Notes: generated by a model not told the origin, from the sequence alone. DNA of 64,000 nucleotides from Corynebacterium lowii (GCF_001412085.1 NZ_LKEV01000001.1:619105-683104), one strand, 5' to 3'; positions 45,904-53,582 are shown, counted from the first letter of the stretch. Numbers and translations are program-made.

Positions 45904-46200
45904 ATGCAGTTGACCAACTCCTATACGAGTGTCTTTCCTGAAGAGATACTGTCTCGCTACTAGATACAGGAGACGCGTAACGCTGCGACGATTTTGCAGG
46001 CTACCGAACCGTTACTATTCAACGAGCTTGTCATCGCGCTCAACGAGTTCGAGGTCATCACTGATGATCTGCTTCTCGCAGGCGGTCAGGAGTCTGGCCT
46101 CGCACGCCGTTTCAACGAGAGTTTCCGCTCACGCGGTTGGCGCGAGGCGCGCGTCTGTACAGTCGCTCTGCCCGGCGTTCCGTGTGATGCGCTCCTGCTC
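45904..46200 (+). pseudogene. N-terminal remnant of a restriction endonuclease (BglII/BstYI-like guess)
   Basis: From the ATG at 45904 the frame reads FPEEILSRY, a TAG, then IQETRNAATILQATEPLLF, LNEFEVITDDLLLAGGQESGL and FRSRGWREARV. Recognisable sequence is lost after about residue 90. The style resembles the N-terminus of BglII/BstYI-type nucleases, but this is a weak call. The rest of the gene is absent; an NgoMIV-like nuclease follows in another frame. Confidence 0.4.
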
Positions 46201-46253
46201 GTACTGTTCTCAGATTTGCCCAGTTTCAATGCCTTTACGGGCTCTTTTATCGC

Positions 46254-47042
46254 TTGGCACCTTCATCCTTACGCGCCATCGCCCTACATACCGCACGTCA
46301 ACTAGGGGCACTCGAACTCGCAAAAAATCCTGGCCAAACAGCCGGAGGACACTTCGAAACCGCAGTAAAGAATTTCGTTGAAGCAAGCTTTCCTCACCTC
46401 TCAGCTGTTCGGCTAGGGAATTGGACTGTGCAGAACGTCGGAGGAAAACGCGCCACTGATCACGTGGCTCACTTTCACCCTTACCGGCATCTTGATGATC
46501 TAGCGCGAGCAATCGAGCTCAATAGAGAGCTGCAGTCGATCCTCGGCAATTCTTACACTGTCAGCCCGGATGTGCTGCTACTGCGTGATGCCGTGACTGA
46601 CGAAGAGCTCAACTCTGGTATGGAGCAGGTCGTTGACGATCTCACAGGGCTCATGTCGCCATTCCGTGCGTCCAACGCAATTCGCCAAGACGAGCTAGCA
46701 GGCCAAATACCAAAGTTCGTCCATGCTGTCATATCTTGCAAATGGACTATGCGAAGTGACCGATCGCAAAATACGAGGTCGGAGGCCCTTAACCTCATTC
46801 GGAATCGCAAGGGTAGGACGCCACACATCGTTGCGGTTACTGCAGAGCCTTCACTGTCGCGAATTGCGTCACTGGCGCTGGGTACAGGAGACATTGACAT
46901 CGTCTACCATGCTTTCCTCCCAGAGCTGATGCGCGCTGCCGAAGAGGTGGGCACCGATGATGCACAGGAGATGTTGGAGACCCTGGTCAAAGGGGATCGA
47001 TTGCGAGACATCGCGGACATGCCACTTGACCTTGCGGTCTAA
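46254..47042 (+). CDS. NgoMIV-family type II restriction endonuclease, shortened N-terminus
   Basis: The 262 residues match NgoMIV-type enzymes (cutting GCCGGC) through to the C-terminal RDIADMPLDLAV. The catalytic residues are all in place: Glu35 (GGHFE, equivalent to Glu70 of NgoMIV), Asp106 (SPDVL) and Ser161-x-Lys163 (SCKWTMRSDR). The first 35 or so residues of the family are missing, and the frame begins at a TTG inside debris of another nuclease gene. Whether it is translated or active is therefore uncertain. No intact C5-methyltransferase is found in the island, so an active enzyme would be dangerous unless protected elsewhere. Confidence 0.75.
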   Translation: MAPSSLRAIALHTARQLGALELAKNPGQTAGGHFETAVKNFVEASFPHLSAVRLGNWTVQNVGGKRATDHVAHFHPYRHLDDLARAIELNRELQSILGNSYTVSPDVLLLRDAVTDEELNSGMEQVVDDLTGLMSPFRASNAIRQDELAGQIPKFVHAVISCKWTMRSDRSQNTRSEALNLIRNRKGRTPHIVAVTAEPSLSRIASLALGTGDIDIVYHAFLPELMRAAEEVGTDDAQEMLETLVKGDRLRDIADMPLDLAV

Positions 47043-47272
47043 AGACGAAGAAGTCGACGCAAGGTTCGATGGCCACGAATTCTTCCTGTGCTTCTTCAAA
47101 GTTCATGGGTCGCCCGTTTCTCTCTTAGCTGATTCAGGGTGGTGCCCGTTGCTTTGGGGGTACGCATCCCGGATCGCTTCGCCGAACATGGTGGCAGTGG
47201 CGCTGAGGAAGTCGGGGGCGTACTGGCGGAGATCTCTCGGTTGTACCCCTTATGATGCTGCGAGTATCTTTA

Positions 47273-47368
47273 TCCTTGCTGGCTTGCTGGCTTGCTGGCT
47301 TGCTGGCTTGCTGGCTTGCTGGCTTGCTGGCTTGCTGGCTTGCTGGCTTGCTGGCTTGCTGGCAAGGC
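47273..47368. repeat. octamer array 2 (ten perfect GGCTTGCT units plus degenerate ends)
   Basis: Ten consecutive copies of GGCTTGCT (47281-47360) are flanked in register by TCCTTGCT and GGCAAGGC. All apparent proteins across it (repeats of LACWLAGL or KPASQQAS) are artefacts of the 8-base period. Length variation by slippage is expected. Confidence 0.9.
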
Positions 47369-47641
47369 AGCGTGGTGGATGCTGCAGTAGGTTGTGGCAG
47401 CCCCCTGGCTGTCGTGAAAAAGAGGGGGCCACGTATCCCGGAAAGGATATGTGATGTTCCTGATGAGACCAGCTGAGCGGCAGCTTCATCGCTTCTGTGG
47501 TTAGCTGCGCGATCCTGGTGGTGGTTTTCGCCTCCGCTGTGGTGGTCGAGACTGGCCACCACAGCGGAGGCGCTAGGCGCACAAGCGCCGAATATGAATC
47601 TTATATACATCATCTACGTGCTATAGACCGGAATGCGCATA

Positions 47642-47676
47642 AGGAAATTGCCCTCCTGTGTGGGAGGGCAATTTCC
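47642..47676. terminator. bidirectional hairpin terminator
   Basis: GGAAATTGCCCTCC and its complement GGAGGGCAATTTCC form a 14-bp stem with a loop of about 7 bases, just past the stop of the leftward operon. Confidence 0.6.
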
Positions 47677-47682
47677 TTACTG

Positions 47683-48147
47683 CTATTCGGAGTCTGACAT
47701 GACGTCAGCCATGTCAAGTTCTAATACCCAATCGGGGCATGGATAGAGGATTTCCTGCGGTACGCAGCCGTATTTCTCGTAGTACACGTACTTGTATCCG
47801 TGAAAACTTTTGTCGAAGGGATTTTCCCCTGGCTCTAGAGTGGGTGTTGGGATCAGGGTCCCTTCACCATTTCTTATCACTCTTTCATTATGCTCTTTTA
47901 CATAATTATCTTTAGTCTCCTCTAGGATAGTTCCGGAGAATGCAAAAACCATTCCGAATAGTCCCCATAGAAAAGCAAGGAGCGCAGAAAATGGTATCAT
48001 GAATATAGCTCCGACTGTGCGACTGATGATTCCCTTGCCTCGGATGAAGACGAGAAGGGGGAGACCCAGTAGTATTGCCCAGAATATGATTCCGTAGATG
48101 CTGGCGGTGGCGGAGGGGATGTCAAGAGCATGGATTGTGGTTGTCAT
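47683..48147 (-). CDS. two-span membrane protein of unknown function
   Basis: This 154-residue protein has two or three hydrophobic segments (IYGIIFWAILLGLPLLVF and FMIPFSALLAFLWGLFGMVFAF) and a hydrophilic C-terminal half with Tyr-rich YKYVYYEKYGC. No family is recognised. It is the last gene of the leftward integrase-parA-RHH run, 45 bases after the RHH gene, and ends at a strong hairpin. Coupling to partition or element maintenance is inferred from position only. Confidence 0.55.
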   Translation of the reverse strand: MTTTIHALDIPSATASIYGIIFWAILLGLPLLVFIRGKGIISRTVGAIFMIPFSALLAFLWGLFGMVFAFSGTILEETKDNYVKEHNERVIRNGEGTLIPTPTLEPGENPFDKSFHGYKYVYYEKYGCVPQEILYPCPDWVLELDMADVMSDSE

Positions 48148-48192
48148 GAACCTCGGCTCTTTTCTCTTTGGGGTGTGGCGGCGTTGATGTGT

Positions 48193-48411
48193 TTAGGTCT
48201 CGTTGTCATCTAGGTAATCCTCAATGAGATCGCTCAGGAGAGATTCCATCGTGATTCCCCGCATTCCTGCATGGGCTTTGAACCTGCTTCGTAGGGAAGC
48301 ATCGATCCTGATGGCTAGTTTAGGACGATTGTCCTGTGCTTTAAGCATAGTGTCTTCGGCGCGTGTGATTTTCGTGGTCGGTCGCGTGCGCCGCGGAAGC
48401 ATGCTGTTCAT
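48193..48411 (-). CDS. ribbon-helix-helix protein, probable ParB-type partner of ParA
   Basis: This 72-residue protein has a basic flexible N-terminus and a C-terminal ribbon-helix-helix (KLAIRIDASLRSRFKAHAG, ITMESLLSDLIEDYL). Small RHH proteins (ParG, omega and similar) act as centromere-binding partners of Walker-type ParA and repress their operon. It begins 3 bases after the parA stop. A second ATG three codons on is possible. Binding of the octamer arrays is a hypothesis based on the omega protein, which binds tandem 7-bp repeats. Confidence 0.7.
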   Translation of the reverse strand: MNSMLPRRTRPTTKITRAEDTMLKAQDNRPKLAIRIDASLRSRFKAHAGMRGITMESLLSDLIEDYLDDNET

Positions 48412-48414
48412 GGT

Positions 48415-49017
48415 CTAGGCACTTTCCTTCAGTCTCATGGGTCCTGCTATGGCATCGGCCAGGGAATCATATCCGTGTAGGTAGCCTGAAGGGTTGGTGC
48501 CCCACATGGCTTTGATTTTTTGACGAAGTGGAATCACGGTTCGGAAGGTTGGGACATGCTCGCTTTTCAGTGCGGACCTCATGTTGTTTAACGCATTGGT
48601 GCCTAACCGTGCGCTGGTGATGAGGACTCGCACGGTCTTATCCCCTGCTAGAGCGAGCGTGTCCCACATGCGGTCCACTTCAATTTCGCTGGGACTGGTG
48701 GGGATGATGATCTCGTCGGCCACCTTGATTGCTGTGTTGATGGCGGCAGTTCCACCAGGCGGACAATCGATGAGGACGTAGTCGGTGTTCGTGTGGATAC
48801 GGGTGAGGGTCGTCGGATTGGCCACTGTGACGGAGAAGTGTAGGGGGTTGCCATTCTCTGCGGCTTGGGCCTCCCACTCGGATGCGGACCCTTGCGGGTC
48901 GGCATCGTAGACTGTGACGCTATATCCGAGACGGGTGAGTGCGGTTGCGAGGAGGATTGTGGTGGTTGTTTTACCTGTGCCCCCTTTAAGGTGGCAGATG
49001 GTGATGATGGTGCTCAT
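48415..49017 (-). CDS. parA: ParA-family partition ATPase
   Basis: This 200-residue protein has the deviant Walker A motif KGGTGKTTT (Lys11-Thr18), the DADPQGSASEW switch, and YVLIDCPPGG as Walker B. It lacks the N-terminal HTH of large ParA proteins, so it is the short plasmid type (ParA-Ib), which usually works with a small RHH partner such as the next gene. Its ATG overlaps the integrase stop (ATGA), an unusual direct coupling of integrase and partition genes. It would move or anchor an excised, replicating form of the element. Confidence 0.85.
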   Translation of the reverse strand: MSTIITICHLKGGTGKTTTTILLATALTRLGYSVTVYDADPQGSASEWEAQAAENGNPLHFSVTVANPTTLTRIHTNTDYVLIDCPPGGTAAINTAIKVADEIIIPTSPSEIEVDRMWDTLALAGDKTVRVLITSARLGTNALNNMRSALKSEHVPTFRTVIPLRQKIKAMWGTNPSGYLHGYDSLADAIAGPMRLKESA

Positions 49018-49901
49018 GATGTTTTCTCCTGTTGTGGTTCTGGGCAGCTGAGTCGAATTTCTGTGGCAGTAGTGATTTTGTGCAGGCTGCTCGGTGCGAC
49101 TTTGGTGTATCGGCGGGTGGTTTCTAGTGAGTTGTGTCCTAGTGCTTCTTGTACGGCGAGGATGTCATGTGTTGCGTGGTAGGCGTGTGTGGCGAATCGA
49201 TGGCGTAGGGAATGGAGGCTCCAGCCTTCGGGTAGTGCTTTGGAGGCGATGATCCCAATTCTCCCCGGTGAGAGGTGTCCGTTGATTGCTCCGGGGAAGA
49301 GCCAGTGCTGGGTCGGTCCCATGAAGGTGGTGATGGCCTGATGTAAGGAAGGGGTAAGGGGGATAGTTCGGATTTTGTTTCCTTTTCCATGGACGGTGAG
49401 GTAGTGGTGGCCTTCATGGGTGACGATGTCGTCCCGGTGTACCACTGCGATCTCTGACCTGCGTAGTCCTGCTTCTGCGGCGAGTCGTAAGATGAGGCTT
49501 GTTCGAGGGTTATCGGTGAAGAGTGCTCCTGTGAGTTCTCCTTCTGGTATCGGTCGAGGTGTTCCTGTGGTGCGCCGAACCGAGGGCAGTATCTCTGTCG
49601 GGTTGTTTTCTGCCTGGTACCATTTGCATCTCCAAGTGAAGAAGGCGCGGGCTGAGGTGTATAGAGCGTGGCGGCTTTCCGGAGACCAGTCGCGACTGCC
49701 TGACCAGAGGATGATGTCTCTGGAGGTGACCAGGTGTGGGGGTGTGGTGATGGATCGTGCGATATAGCGTAGGTGGCGGATCCGTGTGTCGATAGATCGG
49801 GGACTGAGGGCGGAAGCTCGCAGGTAGATTTCCCACTCGCGGAGTTCATTCTTCCATGCATTGGGAATGCCGAGTGGGTATGGGCTGTCTGATATAAGCA
49901 T
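49014..49901 (-). CDS. int: tyrosine recombinase (island integrase)
   Basis: The 295-residue protein has an N-terminal SAM-like core-binding domain and the catalytic set Arg147 (EAGLRRSE), a hairpin Lys (HGKGNKIR), His230-x-x-Arg233 (HSLRHR), His256 (LGHNS) and the nucleophile Tyr265 (TRRYTKV). It lies 147 bases from the attR repeat and reads away from it, as expected for the enzyme that inserted the island into tRNA-fMet. Its size and lack of an arm-binding N-terminal domain resemble XerC/D-like enzymes more than lambda-type integrases. It is the first gene of the int-parA-RHH operon. Confidence 0.85.
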   Translation of the reverse strand: MLISDSPYPLGIPNAWKNELREWEIYLRASALSPRSIDTRIRHLRYIARSITTPPHLVTSRDIILWSGSRDWSPESRHALYTSARAFFTWRCKWYQAENNPTEILPSVRRTTGTPRPIPEGELTGALFTDNPRTSLILRLAAEAGLRRSEIAVVHRDDIVTHEGHHYLTVHGKGNKIRTIPLTPSLHQAITTFMGPTQHWLFPGAINGHLSPGRIGIIASKALPEGWSLHSLRHRFATHAYHATHDILAVQEALGHNSLETTRRYTKVAPSSLHKITTATEIRLSCPEPQQEKTS

Positions 49902-49961
49902 GTGATAATCATTACTCCTATCGTGCCTACGGGCGAGGTCTTTCTGTCAAACTTCTTTGCC

Positions 49962-50041
49962 AGCTTGCTAGCAAGGAAGCATGCTGGCATGTCGGCAAGC
50001 TAGCAAGCTAGAATGCCAGCTTGCCAGCTTGCTAGCTTGAT
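49962..50041. repeat. octamer array 3 (10 units) next to attR
   Basis: Ten units are in exact 8-base register: AGCTTGCT, AGCAAGGA, AGCATGCT, GGCATGTC, GGCAAGCT, AGCAAGCT, AGAATGCC, AGCTTGCC, AGCTTGCT, AGCTTGAT. The order GGCATGTC, (A/G)GCAAGCT, AGAATGCC, AGCTTGC is shared with array 1. It ends 6 bases before attR. Confidence 0.8.
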
Positions 50042-50047
50042 ACCCCG

Positions 50048-50079
50048 GAGGTCGTAGGTTCGAATCCTGCCCCCGCTAC
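50048..50079 (+). repeat. attR, 32-bp copy of the tRNA-fMet 3' end
   Basis: This is an exact repeat of 21749-21780. The sequence before it does not continue the tRNA, so it is only the 3' fragment left at the far end of the island. Confidence 0.9.
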
Positions 50080-50082
50080 TAG

Positions 50083-50126
50083 GAAATATCCCCTGACCAG
50101 CAACTATGTTGGGCAGGGGATATTTC
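50083..50126 (+). terminator. original tRNA-fMet terminator, displaced by the island
   Basis: GAAATATCCCCTG (50083-50095) and CAGGGGATATTTC (50114-50126) make a perfect 13-bp stem right after the attR core. Before integration this hairpin would have followed tRNA-fMet directly. Confidence 0.75.
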
Positions 50127-50183
50127 TATGTTTGGCCTGTGCGCTGGAATGTCCCTTTAGGGCTTATTTTTCTTTTATAGTCT

Positions 50184-50447
50184 CTAACCGTGGAAGTGCT
50201 CCACTACGATGCTTTTAATAACATCATTTGGAGACTGGTTGGTATCAAGACAAACTTGAATAATGGCAGCGCGTATCTCTTGGGGAAAATGATGGAGCAT
50301 GGAGGCTGGTCCCTCTAGCCATGCGTCGGGAGCAATGTCGTAGCCTGCTTCGGCTTCGGTAACCATGTCATCTAGTTCTTCCTGCGTGAAACCACTAATG
50401 TGGTCTCCTACTTTGTAGGAACTATCGGGAGTGATGTTGAGGTTCAT
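50184..50447 (-). CDS. small acidic protein of unknown function
   Basis: This 87-residue protein (FTQEELDDMVTEAEAGYD, then FPQEIRAAIIQVCLDTNQSPNDVIKSIVVEHF) may end in a ribbon-helix-helix-like fold, like some antitoxins, but no partner toxin is adjacent. It lies just outside the island on the chromosomal side. The start at 50447 has a GAACAAGG stretch upstream on its strand. Confidence 0.5.
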   Translation of the reverse strand: MNLNITPDSSYKVGDHISGFTQEELDDMVTEAEAGYDIAPDAWLEGPASMLHHFPQEIRAAIIQVCLDTNQSPNDVIKSIVVEHFHG

Positions 50448-50604
50448 GCCTTGTTCTTTCTATTGCGGTACTGAGACTTAGCTTCATATCGTGGATAGGG
50501 CAGCGATATATCCAATGTAGAACCATGTAGGCGTCCAGTGGCTTAGCAGCAGACCTTCCCCGTTCACCCAGCCAAACACCTCCACTCTTGCTAACGTGCT
50601 GGCT

Positions 50605-51723
50605 ATGTCACGATTCTTCTCCCGCGTCACCGCATTGACCGCCACCGCCCTTATCACCCTGAGCACCGGAACCGCTGCCACCACCGCTCACGCAGCCAGC
50701 AGCACCCCGGTGATTCCCGGCCTCCCCGCACTCCCGAGCCTCCCGGCTCTTCCCGGAGCAGACTTTGGTTACAGCCCCTATCTTCCGGTTGGTTCCAGCG
50801 CACCCTACGCCCAGCCCCAAAACCAGGCCCAGCCGCAAGAAGAGCCCACCCCCTTCGACCTCCAAGCCCACCGCGGCGGGCGAGGGGAGTACACGGAGGA
50901 GTCTGCCACCGCCTTCGAGAGCGCCGTGGCTCAGGGGGTGAGCACCTTGGAACTCGATATTGTGGTGGCCGAGGACGGCACCCCCGTGGTTTGGCATGAC
51001 CCGGTGGTCCAGGAAGATAAGTGTTCCGATACCGCCCCGGCCACCCCCAATGATCCGGAGTTTCCCTATGTGGGCAAGGACGTCAATAAGCTCAATTGGG
51101 CGCAGTTGAGCACCCTGAACTGCGATAAGAAGCTGGAGGCTTACCCCGAGCAGCAGCCGGTGGTGGGCAATAAGATGATTCGGCTGAGCGATGTTTTCGC
51201 CATTGCGCAGAAGGACCCGGCCATGCGCTTCAATATTGAAACGAAGATTGAGGCGGAAAACCCGGAGCAGTCGGCCACCCCGGAGGAGTTTGTGGCCGCC
51301 ATTTTGCCGGTTATCCGCGAGCATAACGCCGTGGAGCGCAGCACCATTCAGTCCTTTGATTGGCGCTCCCTGCCGCTGTTCAAAGAGCAGGAGCCGGGTT
51401 TGACTTTGGCAGCGCTCTACGATGAGACCACGTGGAAAGAAGATTCTGCCTGGATTGCCCCGATTGATTATCGGGAGGTAGGTGGGGACGTAAATGCGGC
51501 GGCAAAGCAGCTCGGCGTGCAGATTCTCTCCCCGGATTACACGATGCTCACTGCTCAGTCCGTGGTGGAGTCCCAGGAGCAGGGCTTGCAGGTGCTTCCC
51601 TGGACGGTAAATGAGGCCGCGGATATTCACCTTATGCTGGATTATGGTGTGGATGGCCTCATTACCGATTATCCGGGCCGCGCATTGTCCATCCTCAATG
51701 AACGGGGCATAGCGCTACTTTAG
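50605..51723 (+). CDS. glpQ: secreted glycerophosphodiester phosphodiesterase
   Basis: This 372-residue protein hydrolyses glycerophosphodiesters to glycerol 3-phosphate and alcohols outside the cell. A signal peptide (residues 1-32) precedes a Pro/Gln-rich linker. The GDPD core follows, with the catalytic histidines in LQAHRGGRGEY and VVWHDP and the metal ligands in LELDIVV. The ATG at 50605 is chosen over the GTG at 50596. TAACGT 7 bases before it could be a -10 for a leaderless message. A GTTCACC at 50562-50568 resembles a PHO-box unit, in keeping with GDPD genes being phosphate-starvation genes in corynebacteria. Confidence 0.85.
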   Translation: MSRFFSRVTALTATALITLSTGTAATTAHAASSTPVIPGLPALPSLPALPGADFGYSPYLPVGSSAPYAQPQNQAQPQEEPTPFDLQAHRGGRGEYTEESATAFESAVAQGVSTLELDIVVAEDGTPVVWHDPVVQEDKCSDTAPATPNDPEFPYVGKDVNKLNWAQLSTLNCDKKLEAYPEQQPVVGNKMIRLSDVFAIAQKDPAMRFNIETKIEAENPEQSATPEEFVAAILPVIREHNAVERSTIQSFDWRSLPLFKEQEPGLTLAALYDETTWKEDSAWIAPIDYREVGGDVNAAAKQLGVQILSPDYTMLTAQSVVESQEQGLQVLPWTVNEAADIHLMLDYGVDGLITDYPGRALSILNERGIALL

Positions 51724-51810
51724 GCAATAGGCACCCCGCTGAGGTATTCCCACGGGAGTATCCCACCAGAAAAGTAGAGTCATCACCGCCAAGTAGCACA
51801 AAAGAACGGC

Positions 51811-51858
51811 GCAAAAAGAAAAGCGGGGCCTAAGCCCCGCAGTTCCGCTTAAGCGGAA
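51811..51858 (-). terminator. terminator of the pit gene
   Basis: Read leftward from the pit stop, a small palindrome TTCCGCTTAAGCGGAA (51843-51858) is followed by the stem GCGGGGC-TTAG-GCCCCGC (51823-51840) and a T-run (TTTTCTTTTT). It may also stop glpQ transcription coming from the left. Confidence 0.75.
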
Positions 51859-53457
51859 TTAGCCGAAGATGGCTTGGAGAATCACCACGCTCACCGCGCC
51901 CACACCGGCGGCTGCCGGAATGGTAATCACCCAGGCCAGGGCGATGGGCTTCATGAGATTCCAGTTGGCGGCGCGATTGACGATGCCCACGCCGAGTACC
52001 GCGCCGATGAGGATGTGGGTGGAAGAAACGGGCAGGCCAAGCAGGGAGGCGCCCATCACCACGGCTGCGGCGGCAAGCTCCGCAGAGAAGCCAGAGGCCG
52101 GGTGCATCTTGGTCAGGCCGGAGCCCACGGTGACGATCACGGTGCGGCCGATGAACCAGAGGCCACACACCAGGGCGATGCCGCAGGCGAGCAGCAGCGC
52201 GGGGGGAACCTCGGCCTTGGAGTTGATCTCGCCGGTCTTGAGCACGTCAAGCACGGCGGCAAAGGGACCAACGGCGTTGGCGATGTCGTTGGATCCGTGA
52301 GAGAAGGCAAAGGCCGCGGCGGTAAATACCTGCAACCAGGAGAAGAGCAGGAAGGTGGACTTATCGAGGTCTTGGCGCTTCAAGGTGCGGGCAAAGATGA
52401 ATACGGCCATCCACACGGCGGCACCGATCATGCCCATGATGAGGAAGTTGCCCACGTTGTCGATGTTCAGGTGCAGGTTTTTCAGGCCCTTGAACAGCAT
52501 CATGGCGGTGATGATGATGGCGCCGAAGGCTGCTAGCAGGGGCACCCAGCGCTCTAAGGCGCGGTGCGCCTCGACGTCGTCGGCCTTGGCTTCGATGTCG
52601 TAGAGCTCGCGGTAGTAGTCGGATTCCAGATCATCGCGGGTGTAGTTGCCGCGCTGGGTGGTCACGGCGTCGCGCGCCATAGCGTTGGTGTAGGAGATCT
52701 GCTGAATCTCGCTGAGCCGCTCGAAGGATTCCTTGTGGCGGTTCTTGAGTTCAAAGCGCTCTTGCTTGATGGCGCGCAGTTTGCGGTCGGCCTCCTCGTT
52801 GTACACGAGGATGCCGCGCTTGATGGTGCCAAAGAGAAAGTACGCGGCCACGCCGCCGAGCACGGGGGAGAGGAACCAGGAAATAACGATCTGGCCGATC
52901 TGATCCCACTGCACCATCTCCCAGCCGCCGCTGTGATCGCGGAAGCCCACGCACAGGGCCGCGCCGACGATACCGCCCACGATGGAGTGGGTGGTGGACA
53001 CCGGCCAGCCCATGCGGGTGGCCACCAGGAGCCAGAGGGCGGCGCCCAGCAGGGAGGACATCATGATGTACACGAAGGTCATCGGCTCCATGCCGGTGGA
53101 GTCGAGATCGACGATCCCGGAGCGCACGGTCTCCGTCACGTCGCCACCGGCGAGGATGGCACCGCCAACCTCAAAGACGGCGGCGATCATCAGAGCCTGT
53201 TTCATCGTGAGCGTTCCGGCGCCCACGGAGGTACCAAAGGAGTTGGCCACATCGTTACCGCCGATGTTAAAGGCCATGAAGAAGCCAAAGACGATGGTGA
53301 GGATGAGCACCCCGTAGTGAATGGATTGGTCGACTTCCCCAATCGCCCACAGGACAAAGGTGCCAAAGGTTACTGCGAGTAGAAGCCCAAAGGAAAGATG
53401 CCACCATTTGTCGCCGGTGGCGGTTTGTGCGCTTTGTGGAGCCGCCGCTTCAGACAT
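51859..53457 (-). CDS. pit: Pit-family low-affinity inorganic phosphate transporter
   Basis: This 532-residue protein has about ten membrane helices arranged as two PHO-4 repeats. The signature [18 protein letters not shown] appears in the first repeat and [15 protein letters not shown] in the second. A hydrophilic cytoplasmic loop of about 100 residues lies between them. It takes up metal-phosphate using the ion gradient. The frame is open to 53520, but MSEAAAPQ at 53457 gives the usual N-terminus and is preferred. A possible PHO box overlaps its promoter region at 53565-53582. Confidence 0.9.
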   Translation of the reverse strand: MSEAAAPQSAQTATGDKWWHLSFGLLLAVTFGTFVLWAIGEVDQSIHYGVLILTIVFGFFMAFNIGGNDVANSFGTSVGAGTLTMKQALMIAAVFEVGGAILAGGDVTETVRSGIVDLDSTGMEPMTFVYIMMSSLLGAALWLLVATRMGWPVSTTHSIVGGIVGAALCVGFRDHSGGWEMVQWDQIGQIVISWFLSPVLGGVAAYFLFGTIKRGILVYNEEADRKLRAIKQERFELKNRHKESFERLSEIQQISYTNAMARDAVTTQRGNYTRDDLESDYYRELYDIEAKADDVEAHRALERWVPLLAAFGAIIITAMMLFKGLKNLHLNIDNVGNFLIMGMIGAAVWMAVFIFARTLKRQDLDKSTFLLFSWLQVFTAAAFAFSHGSNDIANAVGPFAAVLDVLKTGEINSKAEVPPALLLACGIALVCGLWFIGRTVIVTVGSGLTKMHPASGFSAELAAAAVVMGASLLGLPVSSTHILIGAVLGVGIVNRAANWNLMKPIALAWVITIPAAAGVGAVSVVILQAIFG

Positions 53458-53549
53458 AATAGAAAAAGTCCTCGGTGTAAGAAGGTATTTCATGTATGCT
53501 CTTTTGTTCTTTAGCAACAAAGCGTGAAGAACGTTGAGCCAGTCACATA

Positions 53550-53582
53550 TTTATAGAGGGTTAAGGTAAACGCGGAGTTAAC
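53550..53582 (-). promoter_or_regulatory. candidate PHO box and -10 element upstream of pit
   Basis: On the minus strand GTTAACT-CCGC-GTTTACC (53582 to 53565) resembles the actinobacterial PHO-box direct repeat GTTCACC-N4-GTTCACC. A TATAAA -10 follows at 53555-53550, so the box would cover the -35 region. Regulation by PhoR/PhoP is inferred. Confidence 0.4.

Larger units (their letters stand above)
47043..47682. other. spacer with octamer array and gene debris
   Basis: On the minus strand, one frame reads APDFLSATATMFGEAIRDAYPQ up to a TGA near 47,103. That stop overlaps an ATG beginning MNFEEAQEEFVAIEPCVDFF, which runs into the nuclease end. These look like two overlapped gene ends cut by insertion of the nuclease block. 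The octamer array occupies 47273-47368. An inverted repeat GGAAATTGCCCTCC / GGAGGGCAATTTCC near 47,642-47,676 precedes the membrane-protein gene end and is its likely terminator. Confidence 0.45.
21749..50079. mobile_element. integrated genomic island in tRNA-fMet
   Basis: A 28.3-kb segment lies between a 32-bp direct repeat of the tRNA-fMet 3' end. It carries a tyrosine integrase at its right end, reading inward. A control and replication module lies at the left, with IS remnants, restriction-modification loci and lower-G+C cargo between. The chromosomal tRNA terminator now sits to the right of attR. No relaxase, conjugation or virion genes are visible, so it looks like a decayed plasmid- or phage-derived integrative element. 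Confidence 0.85.

Noticed and set aside
47273..47368. CRISPR array
   Set aside because: The repeats are 8 bp, contiguous and without spacers; no cas genes are present. No other CRISPR-like array was seen in the window.
47252..47476. Open frames with repeated LACWLAGL or KPASQQAS peptides
   Set aside because: They are only translations of the 8-bp array in different frames; no start context, family or neighbouring domain supports a protein.
50484..50684. 66-codon minus-strand frame before glpQ
   Set aside because: It overlaps the glpQ start and signal peptide, lacks a ribosome site and resembles no family.
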